A DNA stretch of 34,515 bases from an uncultured Alphaproteobacteria bacterium (lineage in GTDB: Bacteria > Pseudomonadota > Alphaproteobacteria > Rhodobacterales > Rhodobacteraceae): contig CACKFK010000018.1 of assembly GCA_902599445.1 (NCBI GenBank), forward strand, positions 1-34,515, in the 5' to 3' direction. A model generated the notes under the pieces. That model was not told where the DNA came from, did not search any database, and saw only the letters and a program-made list of their open reading frames with translations. Positions 14,323-22,893 of the stretch are shown in pieces; positions within the stretch are counted from its first letter, which is position 1, and every line of letters begins with the position of its first letter. The translations under genes were made by a program, and so were the position numbers.

Positions 14323-17300
14323 TTATTTTTTTGTAAGATCAAAATCACCCTTAAAATTCATCAAGGCAAAGCCAAACATTTGTCCGTTCATAAGCATATT
14401 TAGGTTGGCTCGTTGAGAGTAAATATTTTTTATTAATAGTGTTTTGCTTGTTAAGTTTTTCAATCGCTCTGAAGTGGTTAAACCCATTTCTAAGAATTGT
14501 TCTTTGGAGTAACTATATTTTCCAGCATTAATTGAAAGATCATCGTCAGCACTATCAGTCTCTGTTTCACTAAATAGGGTATAATCTATTGTTGATATGG
14601 CACCCTTCATATCGGTTAGAGCATGTGCATACCGTTGGTTAAATTCTTGATCTGCTACTTTGTGTGTTAAACTAAAATTTGCTAAAAGAACTTCGCTTTT
14701 ATTTGTAGTATTTGAAAAGAATGTTGACCCGTCATCAATTATTGTTGCCCGTCTTGCAATTGAACTCGTCACATTAGTTATAGCAGTAGGGGGAATGTTT
14801 CCCGAAGTTTTTGTTATTGCAAAATTACCGTCAGGATTACTTTCGGTTAATCTCAATCCATCCGCTGAGCCATCGCTTTGGATAGTGAATAAATTGATAC
14901 CATTTTTGTCTGCTACTTGCAGGACACCTGCTGAACTCACGGTGATGCCTTCGCTGTCCGAACCTTGAAATTCATTTGCCCCAGGGTTGGTTAAAAGTCT
15001 ATCACGTGCCTGAGCAGGTGTTTCATTACCATCTGCTGTATAGGTAAATGTGCTTCCTTCAAGGGTAAAGCTGGCTGTTTGATTATCACTAAATGAGTGG
15101 GGGGCCATAGACAAAGTTATGACACCTGCAGTACCGGAAGAAGTCCTCGCACCGTTGATGGCAAGGCTTCCCGCAGCATTACTTCTTTGTGATTGGGCTA
15201 TAATATCTGAATCTAAAGAAGTGCCAACCTGAACGGATCCTACAGTGTCTGCATTGACAGTTATTCTAGTTACAGTTGCGAAAGAAGTATCTCCTGTTAC
15301 AGTATCATTGGTCACACTAGTAATTGTTTCCGAAAGTGCTTCTCCAAATTGGTCGGTACCTGTTACTGTAAAATTTCTTGAAGGAGTACTACTGTCAGTT
15401 GTTATAGTTATTTTCTTCAATTCTTCTGCAGCATCCTGCTGAGTTACTGTAAATGATTTATTTGAGCTCAAAAACAATTCTCCTGTTGAGAACACTTCAT
15501 GATTGCTATTGGTACTAACTTTCAAACCTGGGGAAGTGTCTCTGGGAACGGGTGTAGTAGATACAGCAGAATCTAACTCATCACTGGCGTTTTGTAGGGA
15601 GTAATAGTTACTACTAGATGTTATAGCAAATCTTTGATTTGAGGTAGCTTGTAATGCCCCAACTACAACTCCAGAATCATTTTGGTAAGTAACTCCTGTT
15701 AAATTTAAATTACCTCCAGAGTTAGGTATTTGAGAATTAGCAATACTATCCCCAGCGGTTTTAGCATACACTTGTACTCTCCCCGTATTAGTTCCACTTC
15801 CTGATACTGAAATGGAGGTTACTGTTCCAAAGTAATTAGTGCTTTCAATATCAGAACTATTTATAACAGATACTGTTTCAGAAATAGAATTTCCTTCACG
15901 ATCTGTTCCAACAATTTCAAGATCATAGTCTGAAGTATTTAATATAGCCTCACTTCCTGACTTATAGGCGCCATTAATAGCAGCAGTCCCATTCCCTGTA
16001 TAAGCAGAATTTGTAGAAATTCCATCACTATCCCTATCTGTTCCTATTTCCACATTACCAGGACTTAAGCTATCTACTGAAACGCCGGTTACGGTCATAA
16101 AAAGATTTGAACCTGTCACTGTATTATTGATGGAGCCAGTAATAGCTTCAGTGATAGTACTTCCTAATTTATCTTTTCCTGTTATTGTATATTGACCGAT
16201 TACCCCATCGTTTGGAGTAAAAACTGTTATTGCTTTTCCGTCTGTGAATGTTATCGGAGTTCCACTAGTTAGGCTTAAATCACTGGCAGAGCTAACACTT
16301 TGACTAGAAGCAAGCTGGTCTGTATCAGAAGCAATGCCCGCGAATACTGATCGACTACCTGGTGTAGTAGTGCTACTTGTAAGTGTGAGGTCTCCTGCTC
16401 CGCTTACTGTTTGACTCAAAGCAAGCTGATTTGTGTCCGATGCAATACCTGCAATGATTGATCCATTAAGGTCCCCACCAGCTGCAATGCGGCTTACTGA
16501 AGTAAATCTTGTGCTTGTTGCAACAGCTGTATTTGCTATACTACTGATAGTCTCATTTATAGATCCACCACTAGAATTTGTCCCATATACAGTGAATTGA
16601 GTCCCATTATTTGTTCCATTACCAGCCTGTATAGTTATGAATTCGCCTCCGGCAATATCTCCCGCGGCAGCAATGCGGGTAACTGTTGTAAACCTGTTGC
16701 TTGTTGAGACGGCATTGCCTGGATTGCTGGTAATTGTTTCAGTGGTAGATGTACCGGCAGCATTATTCCCATGAATAGTGAAATTCGTAGCAGTAGTATT
16801 AGCAGCAGCTGTAATACTAATAAACTCGCCTTGATCTAAAAAAGCAGTTCCCCCTGAAACTGGTAGGTTTGCTAAATCTACAGGGGAGGTATTAGAAACA
16901 GCGTCATCATCTGAACTTGTTCCTACTTTTGTATTACCTGAGGTACTATTAATAAGTTGTACTTGACTAACAGTTCCAAAACTACCGGTTGAATGCCCAG
17001 TTGTGTTATGGGCTACAGTTACATTTTCAGTTTGTGCCCCTCCAGAAAGATTAGTCCCAGTTATTCTGTAAGTTGACTCAATTGAATTGGCAGAAGTGGT
17101 AATTTTTACCCTTTGATCACTTACTATTGGATTAACAATTAATTTTCTTGCCGCTTCCAATGTTATTGCTGTTGTATCATCCTCGTAGGTTGTAGCTGAG
17201 TAATTTGCTGGTTGAATATTTAAACCAATACCGGCAAGTTCTGCAATTGCTATATCTTCCCCAGAAGCATGAGTAAGCAAAAGGGAGTCATCATTTAAGG

Positions 17301-19716
17301 TCCAAAGGGCCTCATTAGCATCATTTCTAGCTACTACGCCATTCGATGCCACAATTCCAGTAGTTCCTGTGGCGGCATTAATCGCAGTCTTTAGTGGACC
17401 AAGGTCAGTGGCGTCTGTTATATCTGCTGAAATATTAGCGGTACCGCCATTATTATTAGAGAGTTTAAATAGGACCGTGTCATTTCCATCAGCTCCAGAA
17501 ATGACTAGCCCTGTTTTAGCTGTAAAACCAACATTTGTATTTATAACTTGGGCATTTAGCTGCTCACTAATAAGTTTTGCAGACGCATTTGCCGCTATTG
17601 TTACAGTTCGAGTATCAACGCTTTCACCTACTGTATCGTAAATACCTGCAACAGAGATTGTGTGGGTTGTATTGAGACCTCCTGCTGCCGAGCTTAACGA
17701 TGTGGAGCGGCTATCTCCCACCACTTTGGTCGTGATAGAGGCTCCAGTGGGTGCAATAGCCGCCTCGACTCTTGGATTTAAGTCTTGATCATCTAGATCC
17801 ATATTAACATCGTGTAGGGTGATTTTATCAGCAATTTTCTGAAGCGTTTCATTATTTATTGCTAGGGTAGGGCCTGGAGTTATGGTTATGTTATCAAGAT
17901 AAAGTTGTGCGCCTAGATATTTGAATCCAGAAAAATCATATGAACCAGAAGCAAACACAAATTTATAATTTCCAGACGCTGTTATATCTACACTTTCTGT
18001 TGCCCAGGAGGTAGTTGCTGTTCCTGATGATCCAGTTTCATCAAGAATGGTAACAAATTCATTAGTATCAGAATTCACAAGGTACCCATAAACATCGTAT
18101 GCATCAGCCCCACCTTCTGCTTTCCAATCAAAGGAAACAACTTCCCCCGATCGTAGGTAAAGTGGATTATTACTCACAAAATATGGTCCTCTGGTTACGG
18201 CAAAACCATCGTTAGACCACATATCACTGCGCATTTTTATAGCCTTGCTGCCAGTATCTGTATCCTGAACTAATTGTGTAGTGAAAACAGGTGTCATTCT
18301 TCCAGTATCGATGGAGCTTTGGTCAGTAAGACCCCGAGCAGTATTTGGATCAGGATAAGTTGTGTCAGTTGGGCTATTGAGGCCACCGATTTGATTTACG
18401 CCAAATTTCACTTGCTGATTACTTATAGTCCACCCATTTAATGAGGTGTCACCAATATTTCCTGCTTCAAAATCACCATTTGGGAATACAGTTTCATAAA
18501 ATTTTATCCGAAGCCGTGCACCATCTTCTCCATCAATGGTAGAGTGTATATACCCGATTGGAGATGAATCATTGCCTGTTCCTATACTGATTTGATCACC
18601 AACAATAGAGATGGCTCCTAATGTTGAAAGTGCTGAAGTTGTTTTTTCAATAGTAATGTCCTCTGGCCGGAGCTTATCGTGGCCATAGAATTCCACGTAT
18701 CCACCTGCTCGTTCAGTATCACTTCCAAAGTTCATATTGACATCTCTTAGGCTGACATCCCTCGAGCTTTTTCTATATTCTGAAAAAATATTAAATGTCT
18801 TGGCACCACTGGCTTCATTGATGGAAGTTAAATTTATGTTGTCTCCGGTATCGTCAATCATGCTAACCAATGATTTAGCATCATTAATTTCAGCTCGGAT
18901 ATTTGTACTTCCATACGCTGCATTTACAGCATCAAATAATGGGGTAAGGTCTGTATTATCTGTGATATTAATCCCAGAAATAGTATGCCCAGAGCTTCCA
19001 GTTTTTGCATTAGTTATTTTAAAAGTGAAAGTACCATTTGCACTTAGATCTGATATTGATAATGTGTTTCTGGCATCAACAATCACTCCTGTTTTATCTT
19101 CATTGGCAGATATTGCAGAGGCTAGGGTCTTCGCTGACTCCCCAGTGAACTGTGTGAGATCAAGCTTTCCACGAGAACCAATAATTGTAATGCTCTTGGC
19201 ATCAAGAATTTCAGTAGTAGAAATACTGGAATCTATCCCACCTAGTAATCTGGACTTAGTTTGTACTTCGTGATCACTTAGCGTTGAATGAATGTCATTT
19301 AGATCTATTTCAGTCAATCTTTTGATGTAATCGATAAGTTCCGGCGAGAAATTAGTTTCATGGATATTGCTAACGGCTGCGTCAATTTTCTGAATATACC
19401 CGTCCAATTTCTCCTTCAGAGCAATTTGTGACTGTGCCTCAATAGTTTTATGATTGATACTGGTTAGATAGGCATAGGCTTCTTCTAGAATCTTATAAAT
19501 TTCGTTGAAGGTATCTTTAGCTTTGTTTAAGAACTGGACTTCATCTTTTATAGCTCCCAACACTTCAGTCAAATCATCCAGTGACGAAGTTTCACCACTT
19601 TGGTTTTTTGCTTTTTCGGCAAGCTCTTTTTTTAAATCTTCTTCCATTTGTGAAGGCGACTGTGTTAGTTTGTAATATGCCTCCATCACCGACGCAGCGG
19701 ATGAAATCTTAACCAT
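14323..19716 (-). CDS. Giant repetitive flagellin-like surface/filament protein (1797 aa)
   Basis: Domain reading, with residues approximate. At 45-150 helical heptads include LNKAKDTFNEIYKILEEAYA and ALKEKLDGYIQKIDAAVSNI, then TNFSPELI; this resembles the flagellin D1 region (L.EID.I..ID.....T.FNG..L). At 185-300 and 700-835 two stretches have flagellin IN-like features (SAKTLASAISANEDKTGV; SAKLISEQLNAQ) plus DLTPLFDAVNAAYGSTNI and DLGPLKTAINAATGTTGI. At 413-613 is a jelly-roll-like domain (NGDFEAGN...GWTI; FDWKAEGGADAYDVYGYLV). At 866-1530 are six degenerate TGTDxxGxxxxETIT repeats. At 1685-1797 is a helical C-terminus. There is no signal peptide, membrane segment or RTX nonapeptide. The composition is low in Lys and rich in Thr, Ser, Asn and Gly. 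AAGGGG lies 7 bases before the ATG. The core is certain as one long gene; the flagellin relationship is inference, since no canonical D0 termini are seen. Confidence 0.8.
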   Translation of the reverse strand: MVKISSAASVMEAYYKLTQSPSQMEEDLKKELAEKAKNQSGETSSLDDLTEVLGAIKDEVQFLNKAKDTFNEIYKILEEAYAYLTSINHKTIEAQSQIALKEKLDGYIQKIDAAVSNIHETNFSPELIDYIKRLTEIDLNDIHSTLSDHEVQTKSRLLGGIDSSISTTEILDAKSITIIGSRGKLDLTQFTGESAKTLASAISANEDKTGVIVDARNTLSISDLSANGTFTFKITNAKTGSSGHTISGINITDNTDLTPLFDAVNAAYGSTNIRAEINDAKSLVSMIDDTGDNINLTSINEASGAKTFNIFSEYRKSSRDVSLRDVNMNFGSDTERAGGYVEFYGHDKLRPEDITIEKTTSALSTLGAISIVGDQISIGTGNDSSPIGYIHSTIDGEDGARLRIKFYETVFPNGDFEAGNIGDTSLNGWTISNQQVKFGVNQIGGLNSPTDTTYPDPNTARGLTDQSSIDTGRMTPVFTTQLVQDTDTGSKAIKMRSDMWSNDGFAVTRGPYFVSNNPLYLRSGEVVSFDWKAEGGADAYDVYGYLVNSDTNEFVTILDETGSSGTATTSWATESVDITASGNYKFVFASGSYDFSGFKYLGAQLYLDNITITPGPTLAINNETLQKIADKITLHDVNMDLDDQDLNPRVEAAIAPTGASITTKVVGDSRSTSLSSAAGGLNTTHTISVAGIYDTVGESVDTRTVTIAANASAKLISEQLNAQVINTNVGFTAKTGLVISGADGNDTVLFKLSNNNGGTANISADITDATDLGPLKTAINAATGTTGIVASNGVVARNDANEALWTLNDDSLLLTHASGEDIAIAELAGIGLNIQPANYSATTYEDDTTAITLEAARKLIVNPIVSDQRVKITTSANSIESTYRITGTNLSGGAQTENVTVAHNTTGHSTGSFGTVSQVQLINSTSGNTKVGTSSDDDAVSNTSPVDLANLPVSGGTAFLDQGEFISITAAANTTATNFTIHGNNAAGTSTTETITSNPGNAVSTSNRFTTVTRIAAAGDIAGGEFITIQAGNGTNNGTQFTVYGTNSSGGSINETISSIANTAVATSTRFTSVSRIAAGGDLNGSIIAGIASDTNQLALSQTVSGAGDLTLTSSTTTPGSRSVFAGIASDTDQLASSQSVSSASDLSLTSGTPITFTDGKAITVFTPNDGVIGQYTITGKDKLGSTITEAITGSINNTVTGSNLFMTVTGVSVDSLSPGNVEIGTDRDSDGISTNSAYTGNGTAAINGAYKSGSEAILNTSDYDLEIVGTDREGNSISETVSVINSSDIESTNYFGTVTSISVSGSGTNTGRVQVYAKTAGDSIANSQIPNSGGNLNLTGVTYQNDSGVVVGALQATSNQRFAITSSSNYYSLQNASDELDSAVSTTPVPRDTSPGLKVSTNSNHEVFSTGELFLSSNKSFTVTQQDAAEELKKITITTDSSTPSRNFTVTGTDQFGEALSETITSVTNDTVTGDTSFATVTRITVNADTVGSVQVGTSLDSDIIAQSQRSNAAGSLAINGARTSSGTAGVITLSMAPHSFSDNQTASFTLEGSTFTYTADGNETPAQARDRLLTNPGANEFQGSDSEGITVSSAGVLQVADKNGINLFTIQSDGSADGLRLTESNPDGNFAITKTSGNIPPTAITNVTSSIARRATIIDDGSTFFSNTTNKSEVLLANFSLTHKVADQEFNQRYAHALTDMKGAISTIDYTLFSETETDSADDDLSINAGKYSYSKEQFLEMGLTTSERLKNLTSKTLLIKNIYSQRANLNMLMNGQMFGFALMNFKGDFDLTKK
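15127..17121 (-). repeat. Six degenerate protein repeats within the giant gene
   Basis: Units of roughly 60-170 residues are built around a core like FTxTGTDxxGxxxxETITS, followed by FxTVTxI and, in most, GxVxVGTSxDxDxIA. The cores seen are YRITGTNLSGGAQTENVT, FTIHGNNAAGTSTTETIT, FTVYGTNSSGGSINETIS, YTITGKDKLGSTITEAIT, LEIVGTDREGNSISETVS and FTVTGTDQFGEALSETIT. A further 37-residue duplication, AGIASDT(N/D)QLA.SQ.VS, occurs at about residues 1089 and 1126. Divergence at the DNA level is high, so the array is old rather than freshly expanded. Confidence 0.75.
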
Positions 19717-19729
19717 TTATGTACCCCTT

Positions 19730-19757
19730 GCTATAGGCAGGTCTCCAGCCTTATAGC
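19730..19757 (-). promoter_or_regulatory. Bulged hairpin in the leader of the giant gene
   Basis: Read on the minus strand, GCTATAAGGC and GCCTATAGC pair over 9 bp with one bulged A and a 9-base loop (TGGAGACCT). The stem ends at the base next to AAGGGG, the ribosome binding site, 14 bases before the ATG. Its position suits control of translation start or mRNA stability. On the plus strand a CTTTTCTT follows, but no plus-strand gene lies upstream that would need a terminator. Confidence 0.45.
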
Positions 19758-19846
19758 CTTTTCTTAAATTTGTATCTGTTACGACTGAAAAACAGATTTA
19801 TTTAGAAAAAAAATAAGATAATTTGTAAGTTGCTGAAAAAAAAGAA

Positions 19847-20836
19847 TTAATTTAAGCCGAGTACAGAAATTTTTTGTCTTAAAAGACTGCTAATGAGATC
19901 TAGTACTGTAGTGGGGGTATTAGTGATTTTTCCTAATTCTTGGACGGCTGTGACTATGGCATCTATTTCCATTGGGCGCCTAGCTTCCAAGTCCTGAAGC
20001 ATTGAAGTTTTATGATTTCCCACCGCCTCGGCACCCTTTATTCTCTTTTCAATCGATAGGCGAAAATTCGCACCTAATTTTTCACCGATTGTTTTAGCTT
20101 CATTCATGAGATCAATAACAATCTTTCGGGTATCTGGGTTGGCGCATATTTCTGCTAACGTCCCACCTGTCAGGGCGGATAATGGATTAAATGCCACATT
20201 GCCCAAAAGCTTAAGCCAGATTTCATCTCGAAGATTCTTACGGATAGGAGCTCTTAAACCAGAAGTATTAAGCGAGAGTGCTAAGGTTTCTATCCGTTTT
20301 GTTTGTGAACCATCAGGCTCTCCGAGAGTAATTTTGTAACCACTTTTATGTAATATTACTCCAGGTTCCGCTAATTCAGCAGCAGGATAGATGACCGAAC
20401 CAACTATTTTATTTGGGGGGAGCCCTCTTGTTACTATTCCATCCGGATCTACAGCATTAATCCTCATATTCCCATATTCTGATGTAAGGCCATTAAAATA
20501 CCAATGTGGAATACCATTCATACCAGTAACTATAGTAGTATTATGAGTGATTAAGCTAGAAATGTCTTTAACAACTGAGGGTAAGCTACTAGCTTTCAAA
20601 GTTACAAAGAGATAATCGATATTAGGAATGCTATCTGTTATTTTGTAGATCTTTGGCTTGACGTGAATCTCGTTCTCTTCCCTCAAAATTTTTATTCCAT
20701 TTGATTTCAGAGCCTCATGTGTTTTCCCACGTGCTATGCACGAAACGTTATATCCTGAATGACTAAGATGGGCAGCTATTAAGCCACCGATTGCACCAGT
20801 TCCTAAAATACAGTAATGGGAATTTTTTCTATCCAT
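19847..20836 (-). CDS. Ketopantoate reductase family protein (PanE/ApbA-like)
   Basis: 329 residues from the ATG at 20836. The N-terminal NADPH-binding signature is CILGTGAIGGLIAAHL, with SCIARG at the second strand end. The active-site region shows IVTGMNGIPHWYF, and the C-terminal ApbA domain has the lysine-containing LWLKLLGNVAFNPLSALTGG and the SMLQDLEARRPMEIDAI stretch, both typical. The family reduces 2-dehydropantoate or related 2-oxo acids to hydroxy acids. Members outside pantothenate operons often have other substrates, so I do not assign panE. The ATG overlaps the last 8 bases of the CoA-ligase gene upstream, which indicates translational coupling and a shared pathway. A TTG four codons earlier is in frame but less likely. 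Confidence 0.9.
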   Translation of the reverse strand: MDRKNSHYCILGTGAIGGLIAAHLSHSGYNVSCIARGKTHEALKSNGIKILREENEIHVKPKIYKITDSIPNIDYLFVTLKASSLPSVVKDISSLITHNTTIVTGMNGIPHWYFNGLTSEYGNMRINAVDPDGIVTRGLPPNKIVGSVIYPAAELAEPGVILHKSGYKITLGEPDGSQTKRIETLALSLNTSGLRAPIRKNLRDEIWLKLLGNVAFNPLSALTGGTLAEICANPDTRKIVIDLMNEAKTIGEKLGANFRLSIEKRIKGAEAVGNHKTSMLQDLEARRPMEIDAIVTAVQELGKITNTPTTVLDLISSLLRQKISVLGLN

Positions 20837-22340
20837 TTTGTAAGCCAAGCTTTTTTGCCAACCCTATTCGTTGTATTTTGCCTGTAGCTCCCTTGGGAAT
20901 TTCATTGAGGAATAAAAATTTAGAAGGAATTTTAAATCTTGCTAGGTATTTTGAAGCATGCATGACTATTTCTTGTTCCGTCAAAAGCATGCCGGGAGCC
21001 AACACAATCGCACACCCTATATCTTCTCCATATTTATTATCGTTGATGGCAAAGCATACCACTTGTTCGACAGCAGGCATTTCCTGTAGTACATCGTCTA
21101 TTTCTTTTGGAGAAACTTTCTCTCCACCTTTATTGATTATCTCCTTTATTCTACCTGAAATTGTAAGGTAACCTTCTTCATCAATAAGACCTAAATCTCC
21201 AGTTCTAAACCAATTTTCATGGAATGAATCCTCGTTCGCCTTGGGGTTGTTTACATAGCTTTTGATAACATTTTTTCCTTTTATAATTATTTCTCCGACT
21301 TGGTTGCAGGGCAAGTCATTGCCATTAGATCCAATTATTTTTATTTTTGGTCCTGCCTCCTTACCAACAGTTCCTGGTTTACGTAATTCTGGTGGTAAAG
21401 GATTAGAGGCTATCTGATGAGATGCTTCAGTCATTCCATAAGCTTCAATTACTGAACACTGAAATGTACTCTCTAATTCTTTTAAGACAGGTTTAGGTAA
21501 TGCTGCTGATGAAGATCGGATGAAACGTAAAGGGTACTTTTTTATGATGTCTAGGTTTCTTATAGAGCGTTGCAGGATAGCTTGATGCATTGTAGGCACA
21601 CCACTATACCAGGTTGGCATATATTTTTTCAGGAATTTAAAGAATGTTAATGCATTAAACCCAGGAGGACATATTAATTTCCCACTAAATAAAATTGATG
21701 CCATGAAAACGGCTACGAGGCCATGAATATGGAATAAGGGCATTATGTTTAAGCAGGTATCCCTTTCATTTAGCTTGAGAGTGTTACCAATATTTAGCGC
21801 TGACTGGATAAGGTTTTCTCCGGTCAACTGCACTAGCTTTGGTGTAGACGTAGTACCCGAGGTATGCAGCAAAAGTGAAGGTTCACAATTTGACGAGTCA
21901 ATTAGCTTCATTTTGTTAGGTAAGTCATGAATAGGATTTAATTTAAACACTCCTGCTTTTTCATTAGGCAGCAAATTTAGTACTGGAATCCCCAATTCCT
22001 TGGCAGCCAAAGTAGCTTCAGATTTTAATTCTGGGTCAACTATTAAAACTCTTGCCTTCAAATCTGTTAAGAAAAACAAAAACTCTTTTTTGCTATAATT
22101 GGGGTTTAAAGGAGCAGCAATTCCAAAGCAGGCAGACGCGAGAAATAGAACTCCTAAATCAGGACCATTAGGTAAAACCATAGCTACTGGGTCAGACTTA
22201 GAAATTAAAAGGTCTTTAAAAGTATTTTTAAGATTAATTAGGGTGTCATTTAGTTCTCGATATGTCAGAGAACTTCTATCAGGAGCCTCTAAGACAATTT
22301 CTGCGTTCAGTTTTAGGTGTTTGGAGAGCAATTCATACAT
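20829..22340 (-). CDS. Acyl-CoA synthetase, most like oxalate-CoA ligase (AAE3/Pcs60 type)
   Basis: 503 residues, a full ANL-superfamily adenylating enzyme. The phosphate-binding loop is LLLHTSGTTSTPK (about residues 156-168). The A5 motif is EAYGMTEASHQIASNPLPP, followed by RKPGTVG. The A7/A8 hinge is WFRTGDLGLIDEEGYLTISG and GRIKEIINKGGEKVSP, and the catalytic lysine is in PKGATGKIQR near the end. The MTEASHQ..SNPLPP...RKPGTVG stretch recalls plant AAE3 and yeast Pcs60 oxalyl-CoA synthetases more than long-chain FadD enzymes. That assignment is from memory and remains tentative. No oxalyl-CoA decarboxylase or formyl-CoA transferase is in the window. It is coupled to the ketopantoate-reductase-like gene by an 8-base overlap. 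Confidence 0.88.
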   Translation of the reverse strand: MYELLSKHLKLNAEIVLEAPDRSSLTYRELNDTLINLKNTFKDLLISKSDPVAMVLPNGPDLGVLFLASACFGIAAPLNPNYSKKEFLFFLTDLKARVLIVDPELKSEATLAAKELGIPVLNLLPNEKAGVFKLNPIHDLPNKMKLIDSSNCEPSLLLHTSGTTSTPKLVQLTGENLIQSALNIGNTLKLNERDTCLNIMPLFHIHGLVAVFMASILFSGKLICPPGFNALTFFKFLKKYMPTWYSGVPTMHQAILQRSIRNLDIIKKYPLRFIRSSSAALPKPVLKELESTFQCSVIEAYGMTEASHQIASNPLPPELRKPGTVGKEAGPKIKIIGSNGNDLPCNQVGEIIIKGKNVIKSYVNNPKANEDSFHENWFRTGDLGLIDEEGYLTISGRIKEIINKGGEKVSPKEIDDVLQEMPAVEQVVCFAINDNKYGEDIGCAIVLAPGMLLTEQEIVMHASKYLARFKIPSKFLFLNEIPKGATGKIQRIGLAKKLGLQNG

Positions 22341-22454
22341 GGGACTAAATGTTTCAATCTAATTACATGGGTGGCAGGGGATTCATTACAGACTATTTAC
22401 AAAATTCTTCTACACTTTTATCTTTCTTTATTAATACTATCTCAGTTAAAAACA

Positions 22455-22817
22455 ATGAAAATTCTAAGCACTCTTTTGACCTTATTATATTTTGGTACGT
22501 CCGGAAAAGTACTTGCGGATAATTATTTATGTGATCCTTGGACAAATACACTTACCTTAGAAAAGGAAAAAACACCTTTTACAAGCTTCTTAGATAACGG
22601 TACACTGATTTTTAGAAGTAGCGCTGCTTTACCCGAAGGTGTTCCAAAGTTTTCTCAATTATCATATAGTTTACCTAATTATGATCTCTTTGTAGCTCCT
22701 AATGGCACACTTGTTACGGCGTCACCTGTTACTGATGTTGTTTTTCGCGTAGCTGTATTTTTCCCCAATATTGATCGGCGTTGGTTTTGGTTTAGTAAAT
22801 GTCGACTAACAAACTAA
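22455..22817 (+). CDS. Small secreted protein of unknown function (120 aa)
   Basis: Not recognised. From the ATG at 22455 the first 22 residues form a Sec signal peptide (KILSTLLTLLYFGTSGKVLA, cleavage after VLA), leaving a mature protein of about 98 residues. It has two cysteines, one near the new N-terminus (YLCDPW) and one near the end (FSKCRL), which may form a disulfide. The core is rich in Phe, Leu and Pro (TPFTSFLDNGTLIFRSSAALPEG), and RRWFWFSK lies just before the last Cys, so a small beta-rich periplasmic domain is likely. The frame extends upstream to 22317, into the leader of the divergent CoA ligase, but the internal ATG fits the signal peptide. A second small secreted protein follows 76 bases on. 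Confidence 0.72.
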   Translation: MKILSTLLTLLYFGTSGKVLADNYLCDPWTNTLTLEKEKTPFTSFLDNGTLIFRSSAALPEGVPKFSQLSYSLPNYDLFVAPNGTLVTASPVTDVVFRVAVFFPNIDRRWFWFSKCRLTN

Positions 22818-22893
22818 AATTAGTATTAAGCAATAAATAATCTTTTTTAAATATAAAATGGGAACCTAGTTTATTAAATCTAAAAGAATTATC

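Noticed and set aside
18737-19273. 178-codon open frame opposite the giant gene
   Set aside because: Antisense shadow of a repetitive gene with low stop density on that strand; translation has no recognisable domain.
14323-19716. RTX-type secreted protein interpretation of the giant gene
   Set aside because: No GGxGxDxUx nonapeptides and no adjacent type I secretion genes are seen.
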